Below, one piece after another: positions 6,970-19,469 of a stretch of 36,252 nt of DNA. The translations under genes and the position numbers were made by a program. The notes beneath the pieces were generated by a model. It searched no databases. It was not told the DNA's origin and saw nothing but the letters and a program-made list of their open reading frames with translations. Each line of letters begins with the position of its first letter. Positions within the stretch are counted from its first letter, which is position 1. This DNA comes from an uncultured Porphyromonadaceae bacterium (GTDB lineage Bacteria; Bacteroidota; Bacteroidia; Bacteroidales; Muribaculaceae). The stretch covers positions 1 through 36,252 of the forward strand of contig CAMWQB010000013.1 in the NCBI GenBank assembly GCA_947176295.1, in the 5' to 3' direction.

Positions 6970-9900
6970 ATGGACAAGAAATTTCTGCGGCAGGTAGCCG
7001 CTTACTACGGGCGCAAAGACCCGCGGGAACTCGGGGGATATACGTTCGTAACGCCGAACAAGCGATCGGCGATGTTTCTCAAACGCTATCTCCGCGACAC
7101 TCTGAGCGGCGAGGGTCCGGTTCTGCTGCCGAGGTTCGCAACCTTCAGCAGGATGCTCACCCACTTTGCCGACTATGGGGAGGGAGGACGCAACGAGCTG
7201 TTGTTCACGCTCTATGAGAGCGTGAGAGAGGTATATGCGGAAGCAGGACGGCCTGACGGCCCCGGGAGCTTCGACTCGTTTATCTTCTGGGGGGATATGA
7301 TGCTGAGCGACTTCAACGAGATAGATACGTCGCTGGCGGATGCCGGTGCGCTATTCAAGAACATACGCAATATCAAGGAAATCCAAAGCGACTTCCTTGA
7401 CGAGGACCAGAAGGAAATCGTGCGTCGCCTCTGGGGCGAGAGCCGTCTGACGCGCGAAAGCGGGTCGATACAAGATGGCGACTCGGAATTTTGGCTGCAC
7501 TTGTCGGGGACACCCGAAGACGATGGGATGCGCAACAGTTTCAAGAGCTTGTGGGATCTCCAGGGACGTATCTACGAGACCTTCCACCGGAAGCTGCGGG
7601 AAAAGGAGACAGGTACGACAGGCTCGACGGCAAGGGCAGCGTGGAAACGCATCAAGCACATCAGTGCCGACGAGCTTCCCTACCCCACGCGCTATGTGTT
7701 TGTGGGGTTCGGAGATCCGACAGCCGTGGAGACGCTTGTGATGAAGCGTTTCCACGACATAGGTATAGCAGATTTTTTTTGGGATATACGTCGCACACAA
7801 TCCCTTTTGGGCGAAAACGGGCCAACAAACAAATCAATTGCGCGCATCGCGGCAATGTCGAAGGAGTTCCATGAGCCTGAGGATTTTGAAGCATATCCGG
7901 AACGCACTTCAGGGACACCGGATATAGAAGTGATTGCGGTGCCGTCGAAAACGGCTCAGGCCAAGGCTGTGCATAATATACTGAAGGAATTGATCGCCGC
8001 AGGGGTGATGGATACGAGCAATCCCGTGAATACAGCCATTGTGCTTCCTGACGAAAACCTTCTTATGCCTGTGCTGTTTTCGCTGCCCGAAGAAATCGAG
8101 GCCATCAACATAACGATGGGCGTACCCTACTCCACGACTACATTCGCCAAACTCTTCGAAAGTATAATCATGATGCAGCGGAGAGCGCATGATACAGGGG
8201 GGGAAACTACGTTTTTCTATGAGGATGTGGTGTCGGTTCTGGGCCATCCTCATATACGGCTCCTTTGCGGGGAAGCTGTGGACAAGGTGCTGAAGCACAT
8301 CGATGACGAACACGTGTTCAATGTTTCGCCGGCGCTTGTGTCCGAAGCTGACGAGGAGCTTGGGGAAGTCATATTCAAATCGGTGAGCGGCCGGGACGCC
8401 GAGGGCGTTGCCGCCTACCTTACGCGTCTTATCGACTGGCTGAGCCAGGGTCTGGAAGGGACTGCGGCTAAAAAGCGCGGAGAGATGCTCGAAACAAAAC
8501 TTCTGGGGCATTTCCGACGGGAGGTGAACGATATAATGGCCTTGGTGCGCGAAACGGGAGTGGAGATGAACGAACGGTCGTTCTTCATTCTTTTGGACCG
8601 CATGTTTTCCACGGCCCAGATAGGCGTGAATGGCAAGCCTCTTCAGGGCCTGCAGATCATGGGAGTGCTTGAGACGCGTGCTCTCGACTTTGACAATGTG
8701 ATAATCCTGTCGATGAACGAAGGAGCGTTTCCTCGGAAGCAATACGGAAAGACCATGATTCCCAATGCTCTGAGAATGGCCTACGGGCTTCCTGAACTGA
8801 ATGCGGGCGAAGGAGCGTATGCCTATTGTTTCTATCGCCTTATAGCGGGAGCGGAGCGGGTGAAGCTTCTATATGATTCGCGTACGGGTGTGAACGGCGC
8901 GGGAGAGGAAAGCCGCTATATATCGCAGCTGAGGTATCTATTGTCCGAGCCTGAGGTGCGGACACGTGTATTATCACTTCCTGCAAGTTTCTCTCAAGGG
9001 CGGACCATAAGTGTGCGCAAGGAAGGTGAAGTTGCCAAAGCCCTTGAAGCATTTCGAGGCGGAGGGAACAAGTATCTGTCGGCCTCGAGCCTGAAAACGT
9101 ATCTTAGCTGTCCGCTTCAGTTCTATCTGTCGAATGTTGCGGGGCTGCGCCCGGACACGGAGATGGTGAATTACCTGACCGCCGCAGAGTACGGGCAGAT
9201 ATTCCATAGAGTATTCCAAAATCTCTACAAGGACTACGAAGGTGGGCGGCTTGTGAGAGAAGAGGACATCGACCGCTGGCTGAAGGCTCCGGAGCAGTAT
9301 ATCCGCCCCCTTATCGACGATGCGATATTCGAGTTCCGGCATCCACGACGCTACAGGGATAAGCGCCCCGCCCCGGCCCAGACATCGGAGGAGCAGACGG
9401 TTGCCGAGGCAATCTTCCGAATGATTCAAAAACTTCTGCGTCTGGAAGCGGAAATTTTTACTCCGGGAAGCGAAGGGTTCAAGTACATCAAGGGCGAACT
9501 TGAAGTGAAAGGCCCGTGGCAGATAAGCCAAGAACGGAATGTGAATTTCCGTATGTTCATCGACCGAGCCGATGAGCCGTCGGCCGGGAAACTGCGGTTC
9601 ATCGACTACAAAACCGGCTCGGATGCTACGACCGTGGACATCGAACAACTCACCAATCCGAAGTATGGGGTGAACAGCGGTGCCGTTTTTCAGCTGCTGA
9701 CTTATTGCGAGGCCTATAAGGACATGGCGCATTTCGACGGGCCTATACAACCGATGGTGTACAGCATCCGACAGGCTTACTCCGGCAAGGCGCTCGAGCC
9801 CATACGCTACGGTAAGGGAAGAGGCGAAAAACAGATTCTTAGCGACTATAGGGATGTGTCGGGAACATTCCGTCCGATGCTGAATGAGCTTGTGAACGAA

Positions 9901-10005
9901 ATTTTCGACGAGACGAAGGCCTTCGAGCAGTGCCCCGAAGCACAAGGATGCTCGGGATTCTGCCCCTTCCTCGCTCTGTGCGGAAGGACACCCAAAGCGT
10001 GGTAG
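6970..10005 (+). CDS. AddB-like PD-(D/E)XK nuclease / inactivated-helicase protein
   Basis: 1011 residues. The N-terminus has the PNKRSAMFLKRYL segment typical of AddB-type proteins, followed by an inactivated SF1 helicase-like region. The C-terminal third is a RecB-like nuclease domain with FIDRAD (about residue 863) and IDYKTG (D879, K881) catalytic motifs. One cysteine in LKTYLSCPLQFY (about residue 713) and three in CPEAQGCSGFCPFLALCG (about 988-1006 region) match the iron-sulfur cluster pattern of AddB/Cas4-like nucleases. Likely role is double-strand break end processing with an AddA-type helicase, but no AddA gene lies beside it here. It is within the mlaE-DUF488 operon, 8 bases before hemW. 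Confidence 0.87.
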   Translation: MDKKFLRQVAAYYGRKDPRELGGYTFVTPNKRSAMFLKRYLRDTLSGEGPVLLPRFATFSRMLTHFADYGEGGRNELLFTLYESVREVYAEAGRPDGPGSFDSFIFWGDMMLSDFNEIDTSLADAGALFKNIRNIKEIQSDFLDEDQKEIVRRLWGESRLTRESGSIQDGDSEFWLHLSGTPEDDGMRNSFKSLWDLQGRIYETFHRKLREKETGTTGSTARAAWKRIKHISADELPYPTRYVFVGFGDPTAVETLVMKRFHDIGIADFFWDIRRTQSLLGENGPTNKSIARIAAMSKEFHEPEDFEAYPERTSGTPDIEVIAVPSKTAQAKAVHNILKELIAAGVMDTSNPVNTAIVLPDENLLMPVLFSLPEEIEAINITMGVPYSTTTFAKLFESIIMMQRRAHDTGGETTFFYEDVVSVLGHPHIRLLCGEAVDKVLKHIDDEHVFNVSPALVSEADEELGEVIFKSVSGRDAEGVAAYLTRLIDWLSQGLEGTAAKKRGEMLETKLLGHFRREVNDIMALVRETGVEMNERSFFILLDRMFSTAQIGVNGKPLQGLQIMGVLETRALDFDNVIILSMNEGAFPRKQYGKTMIPNALRMAYGLPELNAGEGAYAYCFYRLIAGAERVKLLYDSRTGVNGAGEESRYISQLRYLLSEPEVRTRVLSLPASFSQGRTISVRKEGEVAKALEAFRGGGNKYLSASSLKTYLSCPLQFYLSNVAGLRPDTEMVNYLTAAEYGQIFHRVFQNLYKDYEGGRLVREEDIDRWLKAPEQYIRPLIDDAIFEFRHPRRYRDKRPAPAQTSEEQTVAEAIFRMIQKLLRLEAEIFTPGSEGFKYIKGELEVKGPWQISQERNVNFRMFIDRADEPSAGKLRFIDYKTGSDATTVDIEQLTNPKYGVNSGAVFQLLTYCEAYKDMAHFDGPIQPMVYSIRQAYSGKALEPIRYGKGRGEKQILSDYRDVSGTFRPMLNELVNEIFDETKAFEQCPEAQGCSGFCPFLALCGRTPKAW

Positions 10006-10013
10006 AGACCGGT

Positions 10014-11123
10014 ATGATTTACGTGCATATTCCATTCTGCCACAGCAAGTGCGCTTACTGCGATTTCTATTCCACGCCCGACCGCAGACGAATGGGCGCG
10101 GTGGTTGACCGCATCCTTGAAGAGTATGAACTTCGCAAAGCCGAACTCGGAGAGGAGCCGTCGCGGACCTTGTATTTCGGTGGCGGGACACCATCGATTC
10201 TGCCACCCGAGCTATTCGAGCGACTTGCCGAAGGACTCTATCGCATCGGGGAAATATCGGAGTTTACTATCGAGGTGAATCCGGAGGACGTGAGCAAGGA
10301 GATAACCGCACACTGGCGGGCTTGCGGAGTGAACCGTGTGAGCATGGGAATTCAAAGTTTTATCGATGATGAGCTGAATGCTGTGGGGCGCCGGCACACA
10401 GGAGAGGATGCATTGAATGCGATAGACACTCTTCGCGAAGGGGGAATTGAAAATCTGAGCTGCGACCTGATATATGGCCTGCCCGGGCAAACAGCCGAGA
10501 GCTGGGCACGCAGCATTGACCTGCTCCTAAGGGAGAGACCGGAACATGTGTCGGCATATTGCCTTACCTACGAGCCCGGCACACGGCTGACGAGAAGGCT
10601 TGAGGCGGGACTAATCGAGGAAGCGTCTGAAGCCTTGGTTGAAAAGATGTATTCCATTCTCTGCGAGAAGATGAGAAGTGCGGGATATGAACACTACGAA
10701 ATATCAAATTTCGCACGGCAGGGGTATCGCTCGAAGCATAATTCCGGCTACTGGACGGGGCAACCGTATCTCGGTCTCGGCCCCGGGGCTCATTCGCTGG
10801 ACAAAGATGGCGTGAGGCGCTTCAATCCATCGGACGTGAGGGCTTACACCGCGGCGAACGAACCGTTCCCGATATGTATTATTGACGAAGAAGACGAAAC
10901 AGCCAGGCTGAACGATATTTTGATAACTGCGCTTCGGACTTCGGAGGGTCTGCACACGAACAGTTTGCCGGCACACCTGCAAAATGAACTATTGGCAGGG
11001 GCAGAGAGTTTTATCCGCAGTGGCGAGCTCAAGGCCGAGGGCTGTCGCCTCTACATTCCCGAAGAGGCCATGTTGCGCAGCGACAGCATCCTGCGGGAAC
11101 TATTGTTTGATAATTCGGTGTAA
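10014..11123 (+). CDS. hemW: Radical SAM heme chaperone HemW-like protein
   Basis: 369 residues. The radical SAM cluster motif CHSKCAYC (CxxxCxxC) sits a few residues after the start MIYVHIPF, and GGGTPS is the glycine-rich SAM-contact motif. The C-terminal half contains EHYEISNFAR and the HNSGYW/GLGPGAHS segment characteristic of the HemW (formerly HemN-like) family. I place the start at ATG 10014 because the open frame upstream (to 9930) merely overlaps the preceding gene and adds non-conserved residues. HemW is thought to be a heme chaperone rather than a coproporphyrinogen oxidase. It lies 8 bases after the nuclease gene and 21 before the DUF488 gene. Confidence 0.9.
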   Translation: MIYVHIPFCHSKCAYCDFYSTPDRRRMGAVVDRILEEYELRKAELGEEPSRTLYFGGGTPSILPPELFERLAEGLYRIGEISEFTIEVNPEDVSKEITAHWRACGVNRVSMGIQSFIDDELNAVGRRHTGEDALNAIDTLREGGIENLSCDLIYGLPGQTAESWARSIDLLLRERPEHVSAYCLTYEPGTRLTRRLEAGLIEEASEALVEKMYSILCEKMRSAGYEHYEISNFARQGYRSKHNSGYWTGQPYLGLGPGAHSLDKDGVRRFNPSDVRAYTAANEPFPICIIDEEDETARLNDILITALRTSEGLHTNSLPAHLQNELLAGAESFIRSGELKAEGCRLYIPEEAMLRSDSILRELLFDNSV

Positions 11124-11144
11124 TTACGGAGAAAAAATAAGGCA

Positions 11145-11495
11145 ATGAAACAGGAAATAAAGCTTAAACGCGCATACGATCCGGCAGAGCCGGAAGACGG
11201 CTACAGAGTCTATATCGACAGGCTATGGCCCCGTGGCCTCTCTCACGAAACCTTCCACTATGATTTATGGGACAAGGATGTAGCACCTACGAGCGAGCTG
11301 AGGGAATGGTTTCATGCCGACCCTGAGAACAGATGGCCGGAATTCAGGAGCAAATATAAAACGGAACTGAGCTCGAATCCTGCATTTGCATCTCTGAAGA
11401 CAGAAATTGCCGACAAGCCAGTTGTAACACTCCTCTATTCGTCACACGACAGGGAACACAACAATGCCGTTGTTGTAGGTGAACTTCTGGGCTGA
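11145..11495 (+). CDS. DUF488-family protein
   Basis: 116 residues, with the DUF488 (COG3189-type) pattern: KRAYDP near the N-terminus, then YIDRLWPRGL (about residues 23-32), KDVAPTSELREWF, and LLYSSHDREHNNA at the C-terminus. Small cytoplasmic protein of unknown biochemical function. Probably the last gene of the operon that begins with mlaE, since the gap to hemW is only 21 bases and a fresh promoter appears downstream. Confidence 0.88.
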   Translation: MKQEIKLKRAYDPAEPEDGYRVYIDRLWPRGLSHETFHYDLWDKDVAPTSELREWFHADPENRWPEFRSKYKTELSSNPAFASLKTEIADKPVVTLLYSSHDREHNNAVVVGELLG

Positions 11496-11531
11496 AACGT
11501 AGATTCATAAGCTATATTTTCTCGTGTTGAG

Positions 11532-11562
11532 TTGCATGGGTGAAGTAAAATAATTAATTTTG
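11532..11562 (+). promoter_or_regulatory. Predicted promoter of the MATE transporter gene
   Basis: TTG at 11532-11534 and TAATTTTG at 11555-11562, separated by 20 bases, match the Bacteroidetes -33/-7 arrangement. Transcription would begin near 11568, leaving a leader of about 75 bases before the ATG at 11642. Confidence 0.65.
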
Positions 11563-11567
11563 CGCCG

Positions 11568-11641
11568 CTCATCGGAGGGTCTGTAGCCGCAACTATCTGA
11601 CCGGATAAGATGCCGGGTGCGCCCGGATAAATATCAAGACT
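11568..11641 (+). other. Structured 5' leader of the MATE gene, identity unknown
   Basis: The leader holds a perfect 5-bp GC hairpin (CCGGG 11613-11617, CCCGG 11622-11626, TGCG loop). An upstream CCGG at 11601-11604 could pair instead with CCGG inside the same hairpin, so two exclusive structures are possible. It does not fit a riboswitch class I can recognise. Confidence 0.3.
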
Positions 11642-12982
11642 ATGGATAAGACGAACCGGGCCTCCGGCCTCGACTATGCTAAGGGCTCGATTCCAGGCCT
11701 CTTTATGAAGGTGTTTCTGCCGACGCTGGCAGGAATGATATTCAATGCTCTTATCACGATAATCGACGGAGTGTTTGTGGGTCGGGGTGTAGGCCCGGAC
11801 GGAATTGCGGCCGTGAACATCATCGCCCCACTTTTTATGATTACCACGGGAATAGGCCTGATGTTCGGCATAGGCGGATCGGTAACCGCCGGAATCGCAC
11901 TTGCTTCGAAGGACAATATCAAGGCCAACCGGATAATGACTTCGTCTTTCGTTTTTTCGACGGCTATTATCGCCCTGCTTGTGCTTGGGGCTTTCGTGTT
12001 TACCGATGGCGTGGCCTCATTGCTGGGGAGCTCCGAGCGACTGATGGACAAGACCACGGGGTATCTTCTGTATCTTCTTCCCGGCATCATCCCTCTGATG
12101 TGGCAGAGCATTGGAATGATGGTGATCCGTCTTGACGGTTCGCCGAAATATGCGATGCTGTGCAATGCCATACCTGCGGTTTTGAACGTGGTGCTCGACT
12201 GGTGGTTTGTATTTCCGTTAGGAATGGGGGTGAGGGGCGCGGCCCTTGCCACGTCAATTTCATGCATAGTCGGAGGAACTATGGCTTTGGCATATTTCAG
12301 ATGGTCGTATGTTCTGAAGTTTACAAGGCATCTTGAAGGGAGCTTGCGGATGGTCAAGAATCAAATTGTGATCGGTTCGTCGGCTTTTATTACCGAGATA
12401 GCGATGTCGGTGATGATGTTTACGGGCAATATCGTGTTTATGCGATTTTACGGAGAGGCCGGAGTGGCGGCATACTCAATAGCATGCTATCTGTTCCCGC
12501 TAATTTTCATGATCAACAATGCGGTGGCCCAGTCGGCCCAACCTATCATAAGCGTTAACTACGGCTGCGGGGACAGAAGGCGCGTGCGGGAGGGGCTGCG
12601 CGTGAGCCTTCGGGCTGCCGTGATATGCGGAATTCTGGCCAGTCTGGGCATTGGTGTAGGAGCCAAGGCGATTGTGGAGATGTTTATCCCTGCAAGCAGT
12701 GAGGCGGGACAGCTGGCTGTGGGCGGTCTGCCTATTTATTCGACGGCGGCAATATTCTTTGCTATAAACATAGCATTCATAGGCTTCTATCAGAGCATCG
12801 AAAAATCGATGACTGCGCTGGTGCTGACATTGCTGCGGGGAATAATAATTCTTGTGCCTATGTTTTTAGTGTTGCCGGCAGTGTTTCCTGCATGGGGAAT
12901 GTGGGGGACTATCCCGGCAACGGAGATGATAACGCTTGGCATTACTCTGGGAACTTACAGACGACTATGCAAGCAGGGATAA
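11642..12982 (+). CDS. MATE-family efflux transporter
   Basis: 446 residues, about twelve membrane segments in two homologous halves, the expected size for a MATE (multidrug and toxin extrusion) antiporter. The N-terminal FLPTLAGMIFNALITIIDGVFVGRGVG region and the repeat in the second half (ITEIAMSVMMFTGNIVFMRFYGEAGVAAYSI) are typical of the DinF/MepA-like branch common in Bacteroidales. It would expel a drug or metabolite in exchange for Na+ or H+; substrate not deducible. It has its own promoter and a structured leader and stands between the mla operon and purL. Confidence 0.92.
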   Translation: MDKTNRASGLDYAKGSIPGLFMKVFLPTLAGMIFNALITIIDGVFVGRGVGPDGIAAVNIIAPLFMITTGIGLMFGIGGSVTAGIALASKDNIKANRIMTSSFVFSTAIIALLVLGAFVFTDGVASLLGSSERLMDKTTGYLLYLLPGIIPLMWQSIGMMVIRLDGSPKYAMLCNAIPAVLNVVLDWWFVFPLGMGVRGAALATSISCIVGGTMALAYFRWSYVLKFTRHLEGSLRMVKNQIVIGSSAFITEIAMSVMMFTGNIVFMRFYGEAGVAAYSIACYLFPLIFMINNAVAQSAQPIISVNYGCGDRRRVREGLRVSLRAAVICGILASLGIGVGAKAIVEMFIPASSEAGQLAVGGLPIYSTAAIFFAINIAFIGFYQSIEKSMTALVLTLLRGIIILVPMFLVLPAVFPAWGMWGTIPATEMITLGITLGTYRRLCKQG

Positions 12983-13047
12983 GCCCGAGGAGCTGATGGC
13001 GGCGCTGTGTGTTAAGAAATACTAAACATACGGGCGAAGAATACTTT

Positions 13048-13079
13048 TTTGGGGAGAGAGAAATTTTTTCGTAACTTTG
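13048..13079 (+). promoter_or_regulatory. Predicted purL promoter
   Basis: TTTG at 13048-13051 and TAACTTTG at 13072-13079 with a 20-base spacer, a near-ideal Bacteroidetes promoter. The implied transcription start near 13085 excludes the TTG start at 13087 and supports ATG 13126. Confidence 0.75.
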
Positions 13080-13125
13080 CAGAGAATTGCAAAACCGATT
13101 TACACATTTCCAGCCACCGCAAAAT

Positions 13126-16845
<3,720 letters not shown>

Positions 16846-16854
16846 TACCCCTAA

Positions 16855-16908
16855 CGAAGCTCAGAGCCCCGGCCCGCAAGGGCGGCTCCGAGCTTCGCTT
16901 ATTTTTTT
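16855..16908 (+). terminator. Terminator after purL
   Basis: Long GC-rich hairpin: 16855-16868 pairs with 16884-16897 (14 bp, one mismatch), extended by an inner GCCC/GGGC stem closed by a GCAA tetraloop. It is followed by a run of seven T at 16902-16908. Confidence 0.88.
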
Positions 16909-16983
16909 CCCAAGACAGGTTCCAATAGACAGACAAAAAGAGTAATCATTTTTCCAATTAATTTCTGACACACACTCAACATT

Positions 16984-18417
16984 ATGGGCGGTTTCTTCGG
17001 TGTAATAAAAAAGAACAAGGCCTGCGTCAACGAGCTTTTCTATGGCGTGGACTACAATTCGCATCTCGGCACACGACGCGCAGGCATGGCAACTTTCGAC
17101 AAAGAAAAATGCCACTTTGCGCGCCAAATCCACAATATTGAAAATTCGTATTTCAGGACGAAATTCGAGGCTGATCTCCCCGACTTCAAGGGCGAGAGCG
17201 GCATCGGTGTTATCTCGGACACGGATGCTCAGCCTATAATCGTGAACACGCGGTTGGGCAAATTCGCCATCGTTACCGTGGCGAGAGTGACGAATATTCC
17301 TGAAATCGAGAATAAGCTTCTGTCCAAGGGTATCCATTTCTGCGAACACTCCCGCGATACTGTGAATCCTACGGAACTTATCGCCGCCCTCATAGCCGAA
17401 GGCAAGGACCTGACGGACGGACTTCGCCACGTGCAGGACACTGTGAAAGGATCGTGCTCCATGCTGGTGCTTACGGAGGGCGCGCTCATTGCTGCCCGCG
17501 ACCGGCTTGGGCGTACGCCAATCGCAATCGGCTATAACGAGAAGGAAGAAAGCTATGCCGCATCGTCGGAGACGTCGGCCTTCGCCAATCTCGGCTACAA
17601 ACATATTTACGACCTCGGACCTGCGGAGATTGTGCGCATCACTCCTGAAAACGGAATCGAACAACTGCAGGCTCCCGGTAAGGAAATGCAAATCTGCGCG
17701 TTTCTCTGGACCTATTACGGGTACCCTCCTTGCAGCTACGAAGGACGGAACGTGGATGAAATGCGCTATGAGTGCGGACGAATCATGGGGAATAAGTGCA
17801 AGAGCATGGACAGCGATCTCGACTTCGTGAGCCCGGTTCCAGATTCGGGTACGGGAATGGCTCTGGGATATGCCTCCGGGGCCGGTAAGCCCTATCTTCG
17901 CGGCCTGGTGAAATATACTCCGACATGGCCCCGCAGCTTTACGCCCGGGACGCAGGAACGCCGCGAACTGGTGGCTAAAATGAAGCTGATTGCGAATGGC
18001 GACCTCCTGAAGGGAAAAAGCGTGGCTTTCTGCGACGATTCGATCGTTCGAGGCACCCAACTGCGCGACAACGTGAAGGATGTGCGCGACGCGGGCGCGC
18101 GGGCCGTTCATATCCGCATAAGTTGTCCGCCTCTGATTTATCCATGCGATTTCATCAATTTCACGAGCTCGCGCGGCCCGATGGAATTGATAGCGCGTCG
18201 GGTGATTGAACATCTCGAACCCAATCCGTCGGCCGAGGCGCTCAAGGAATATGCCACGGCCGGGACGGAGAGATATAAGGCAATGGTGGAGGAAATCCGT
18301 AAGGACCTTGGCCTTGACTCGCTAAAATTCAGCTCTATCGAAGACCTTGTGAAGGCTATCGGCCTCCCACGAGAGAGAGTATGCACGCACTGCTTCGACG
18401 GGACAAGCCACTTCTAA
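16984..18417 (+). CDS. PurF-like amidophosphoribosyltransferase lacking the catalytic cysteine
   Basis: 477 residues. Canonical PurF makes phosphoribosylamine from PRPP using ammonia released by an N-terminal Ntn-type glutaminase whose nucleophile is the first Cys of the mature protein (CGVFGI). Here the protein begins MGGFFGV: Gly stands where Cys should be. Other glutaminase residues also look lost: the HRGQES segment reads HLGTRRAG (about 27-34), the HxRY segment is missing after GIG (about 73-75), and the HNGNL loop reads TVARVTN (about 98-104). The phosphoribosyltransferase half is well kept: PVPDSGTGMALGY (about 284-296) and the PRPP loop CDDSIVRGT (about 350-358), plus a CTHCFDG tail. 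So PRPP binding is likely and glutamine hydrolysis unlikely. It follows the purL terminator and has no strong own promoter that I can see. Confidence 0.85.
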   Translation: MGGFFGVIKKNKACVNELFYGVDYNSHLGTRRAGMATFDKEKCHFARQIHNIENSYFRTKFEADLPDFKGESGIGVISDTDAQPIIVNTRLGKFAIVTVARVTNIPEIENKLLSKGIHFCEHSRDTVNPTELIAALIAEGKDLTDGLRHVQDTVKGSCSMLVLTEGALIAARDRLGRTPIAIGYNEKEESYAASSETSAFANLGYKHIYDLGPAEIVRITPENGIEQLQAPGKEMQICAFLWTYYGYPPCSYEGRNVDEMRYECGRIMGNKCKSMDSDLDFVSPVPDSGTGMALGYASGAGKPYLRGLVKYTPTWPRSFTPGTQERRELVAKMKLIANGDLLKGKSVAFCDDSIVRGTQLRDNVKDVRDAGARAVHIRISCPPLIYPCDFINFTSSRGPMELIARRVIEHLEPNPSAEALKEYATAGTERYKAMVEEIRKDLGLDSLKFSSIEDLVKAIGLPRERVCTHCFDGTSHF

Positions 18418-18470
18418 AAGGCTCTGATGACAAAGTTTAACACTAAAACCGAAAGGTAATTTGCTGAAAA

Positions 18471-18502
18471 TTTGGCTAAAAAACTTTAAATTGTTATCTT
18501 TG
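18471..18502 (+). promoter_or_regulatory. Predicted promoter of the etfBA operon
   Basis: TTTG at 18471-18474 and TATCTTTG at 18495-18502 with a 20-base spacer match the Bacteroidetes consensus. Transcription would begin near 18508, about 48 bases before etfB. Confidence 0.72.
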
Positions 18503-18555
18503 TAGCCGCATAAAAGTTGCCTCAGACAATTAATAAACCTCAAACATAAGTAATT

Positions 18556-19431
18556 ATGAGCTTAAACATCATTGTACTTGCCAAACAGGTGCCTGATACG
18601 CGCAACGTAGGCAAGGATGCGATGAAGGAAGACGGCACAATCAACCGTGCCGCATTGCCTGCAATCTTTAACCCTGAAGACCTGAATGCCCTTGAACAGG
18701 CTCTCCGCCTGAAGGAAGCCAACCCCGGATCGAAAGTAACGATCCTGACGATGGGCCTTCCTCGCGCAGCCGAGGTGATCCGCGAAGCGATTTTCCGCGG
18801 GGCCGACGACGGCATTGTGCTGACAGACCGTGCCCTCGGCGGCGCCGACACGCTTGCCACAAGCTACTCTCTGGCTCAGGCCGTGAAGAAGTTCGGCAAG
18901 TACGACATTATCCTGGGTGGCCGTCAGGCAATCGACGGCGACACGGCTCAGGTGGGCCCGCAGATTGCCGAGAAGCTGGGTATTCCTCAAGTAACGTATG
19001 CCGAAGAAATCCTTGAGCTTAAGGATGGCTACGTGGTTGTGAAACGCCGTCTTGAGCACGGCGTTGAAACGGTGAAGGCTCCTCTTCCCTGTGTAGTAAC
19101 GGTCAATGGCTCGGCTGCTCCCTGCCGTCCGCGCAACGCCAAGCGCGTTATGCAATACAAGCGTGCAGCTTCGCCTTCGGAACTCAAGGCTATGGCTCCC
19201 GAAGCGGCTGCTCTGGTGGAGAAGCGTCCGGAACTGCAGCTACAGGAGTGGGGCGCGGCTTTCGTGGAAGCAGACCCCGAACAGATCGGCCTTCCCGGCT
19301 CGCCTACCAAAGTGAAGTCGATCGAGAATGTAGTGTTCACGGCTAAGGAAAGCCGCAACATCAGCGGGTCGGACGACGCCGAACTCGAGAGCCTCATCAA
19401 AGAACTTATCACCAATCACACTATCGGCTAA
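18556..19431 (+). CDS. etfB: Electron transfer flavoprotein, beta subunit
   Basis: 291 residues, FixA/EtfB family. Opens with NIIVLAKQVPDTRN, typical of EtfB, and carries the nucleotide-binding GGADTLATSY and GRQAIDGDTAQVGPQIAEKL segments (roughly residues 95-140). With EtfA it forms an FAD-binding heterodimer that passes electrons from acyl-CoA dehydrogenase to the respiratory quinone pool or a bifurcating partner. It is first in a three-gene operon; its TAA shares a base with an ATG of the next frame (19429-19433), although I prefer a later etfA start. Confidence 0.93.
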   Translation: MSLNIIVLAKQVPDTRNVGKDAMKEDGTINRAALPAIFNPEDLNALEQALRLKEANPGSKVTILTMGLPRAAEVIREAIFRGADDGIVLTDRALGGADTLATSYSLAQAVKKFGKYDIILGGRQAIDGDTAQVGPQIAEKLGIPQVTYAEEILELKDGYVVVKRRLEHGVETVKAPLPCVVTVNGSAAPCRPRNAKRVMQYKRAASPSELKAMAPEAAALVEKRPELQLQEWGAAFVEADPEQIGLPGSPTKVKSIENVVFTAKESRNISGSDDAELESLIKELITNHTIG

Positions 19432-19469
19432 TGCCGGGAATATCTCCTTCCAAAACTGACACAACAGCT

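Noticed and set aside
11590-11630. CTGACCGGATAAGATGCCGG resembles the 3' half of a TPP riboswitch (CTGATCTGGATAATGCCAG).
   Set aside because: The required CUGAGA segment and the closing P1 pairing are absent, and a MATE gene is not a usual thiamine target; probably a chance match.
16861-18213. A 450-codon open frame on the minus strand opposite the purF-like gene.
   Set aside because: It mirrors the codons of the real gene, has no recognisable domain, and arises from the biased third positions of GC-rich sequence.
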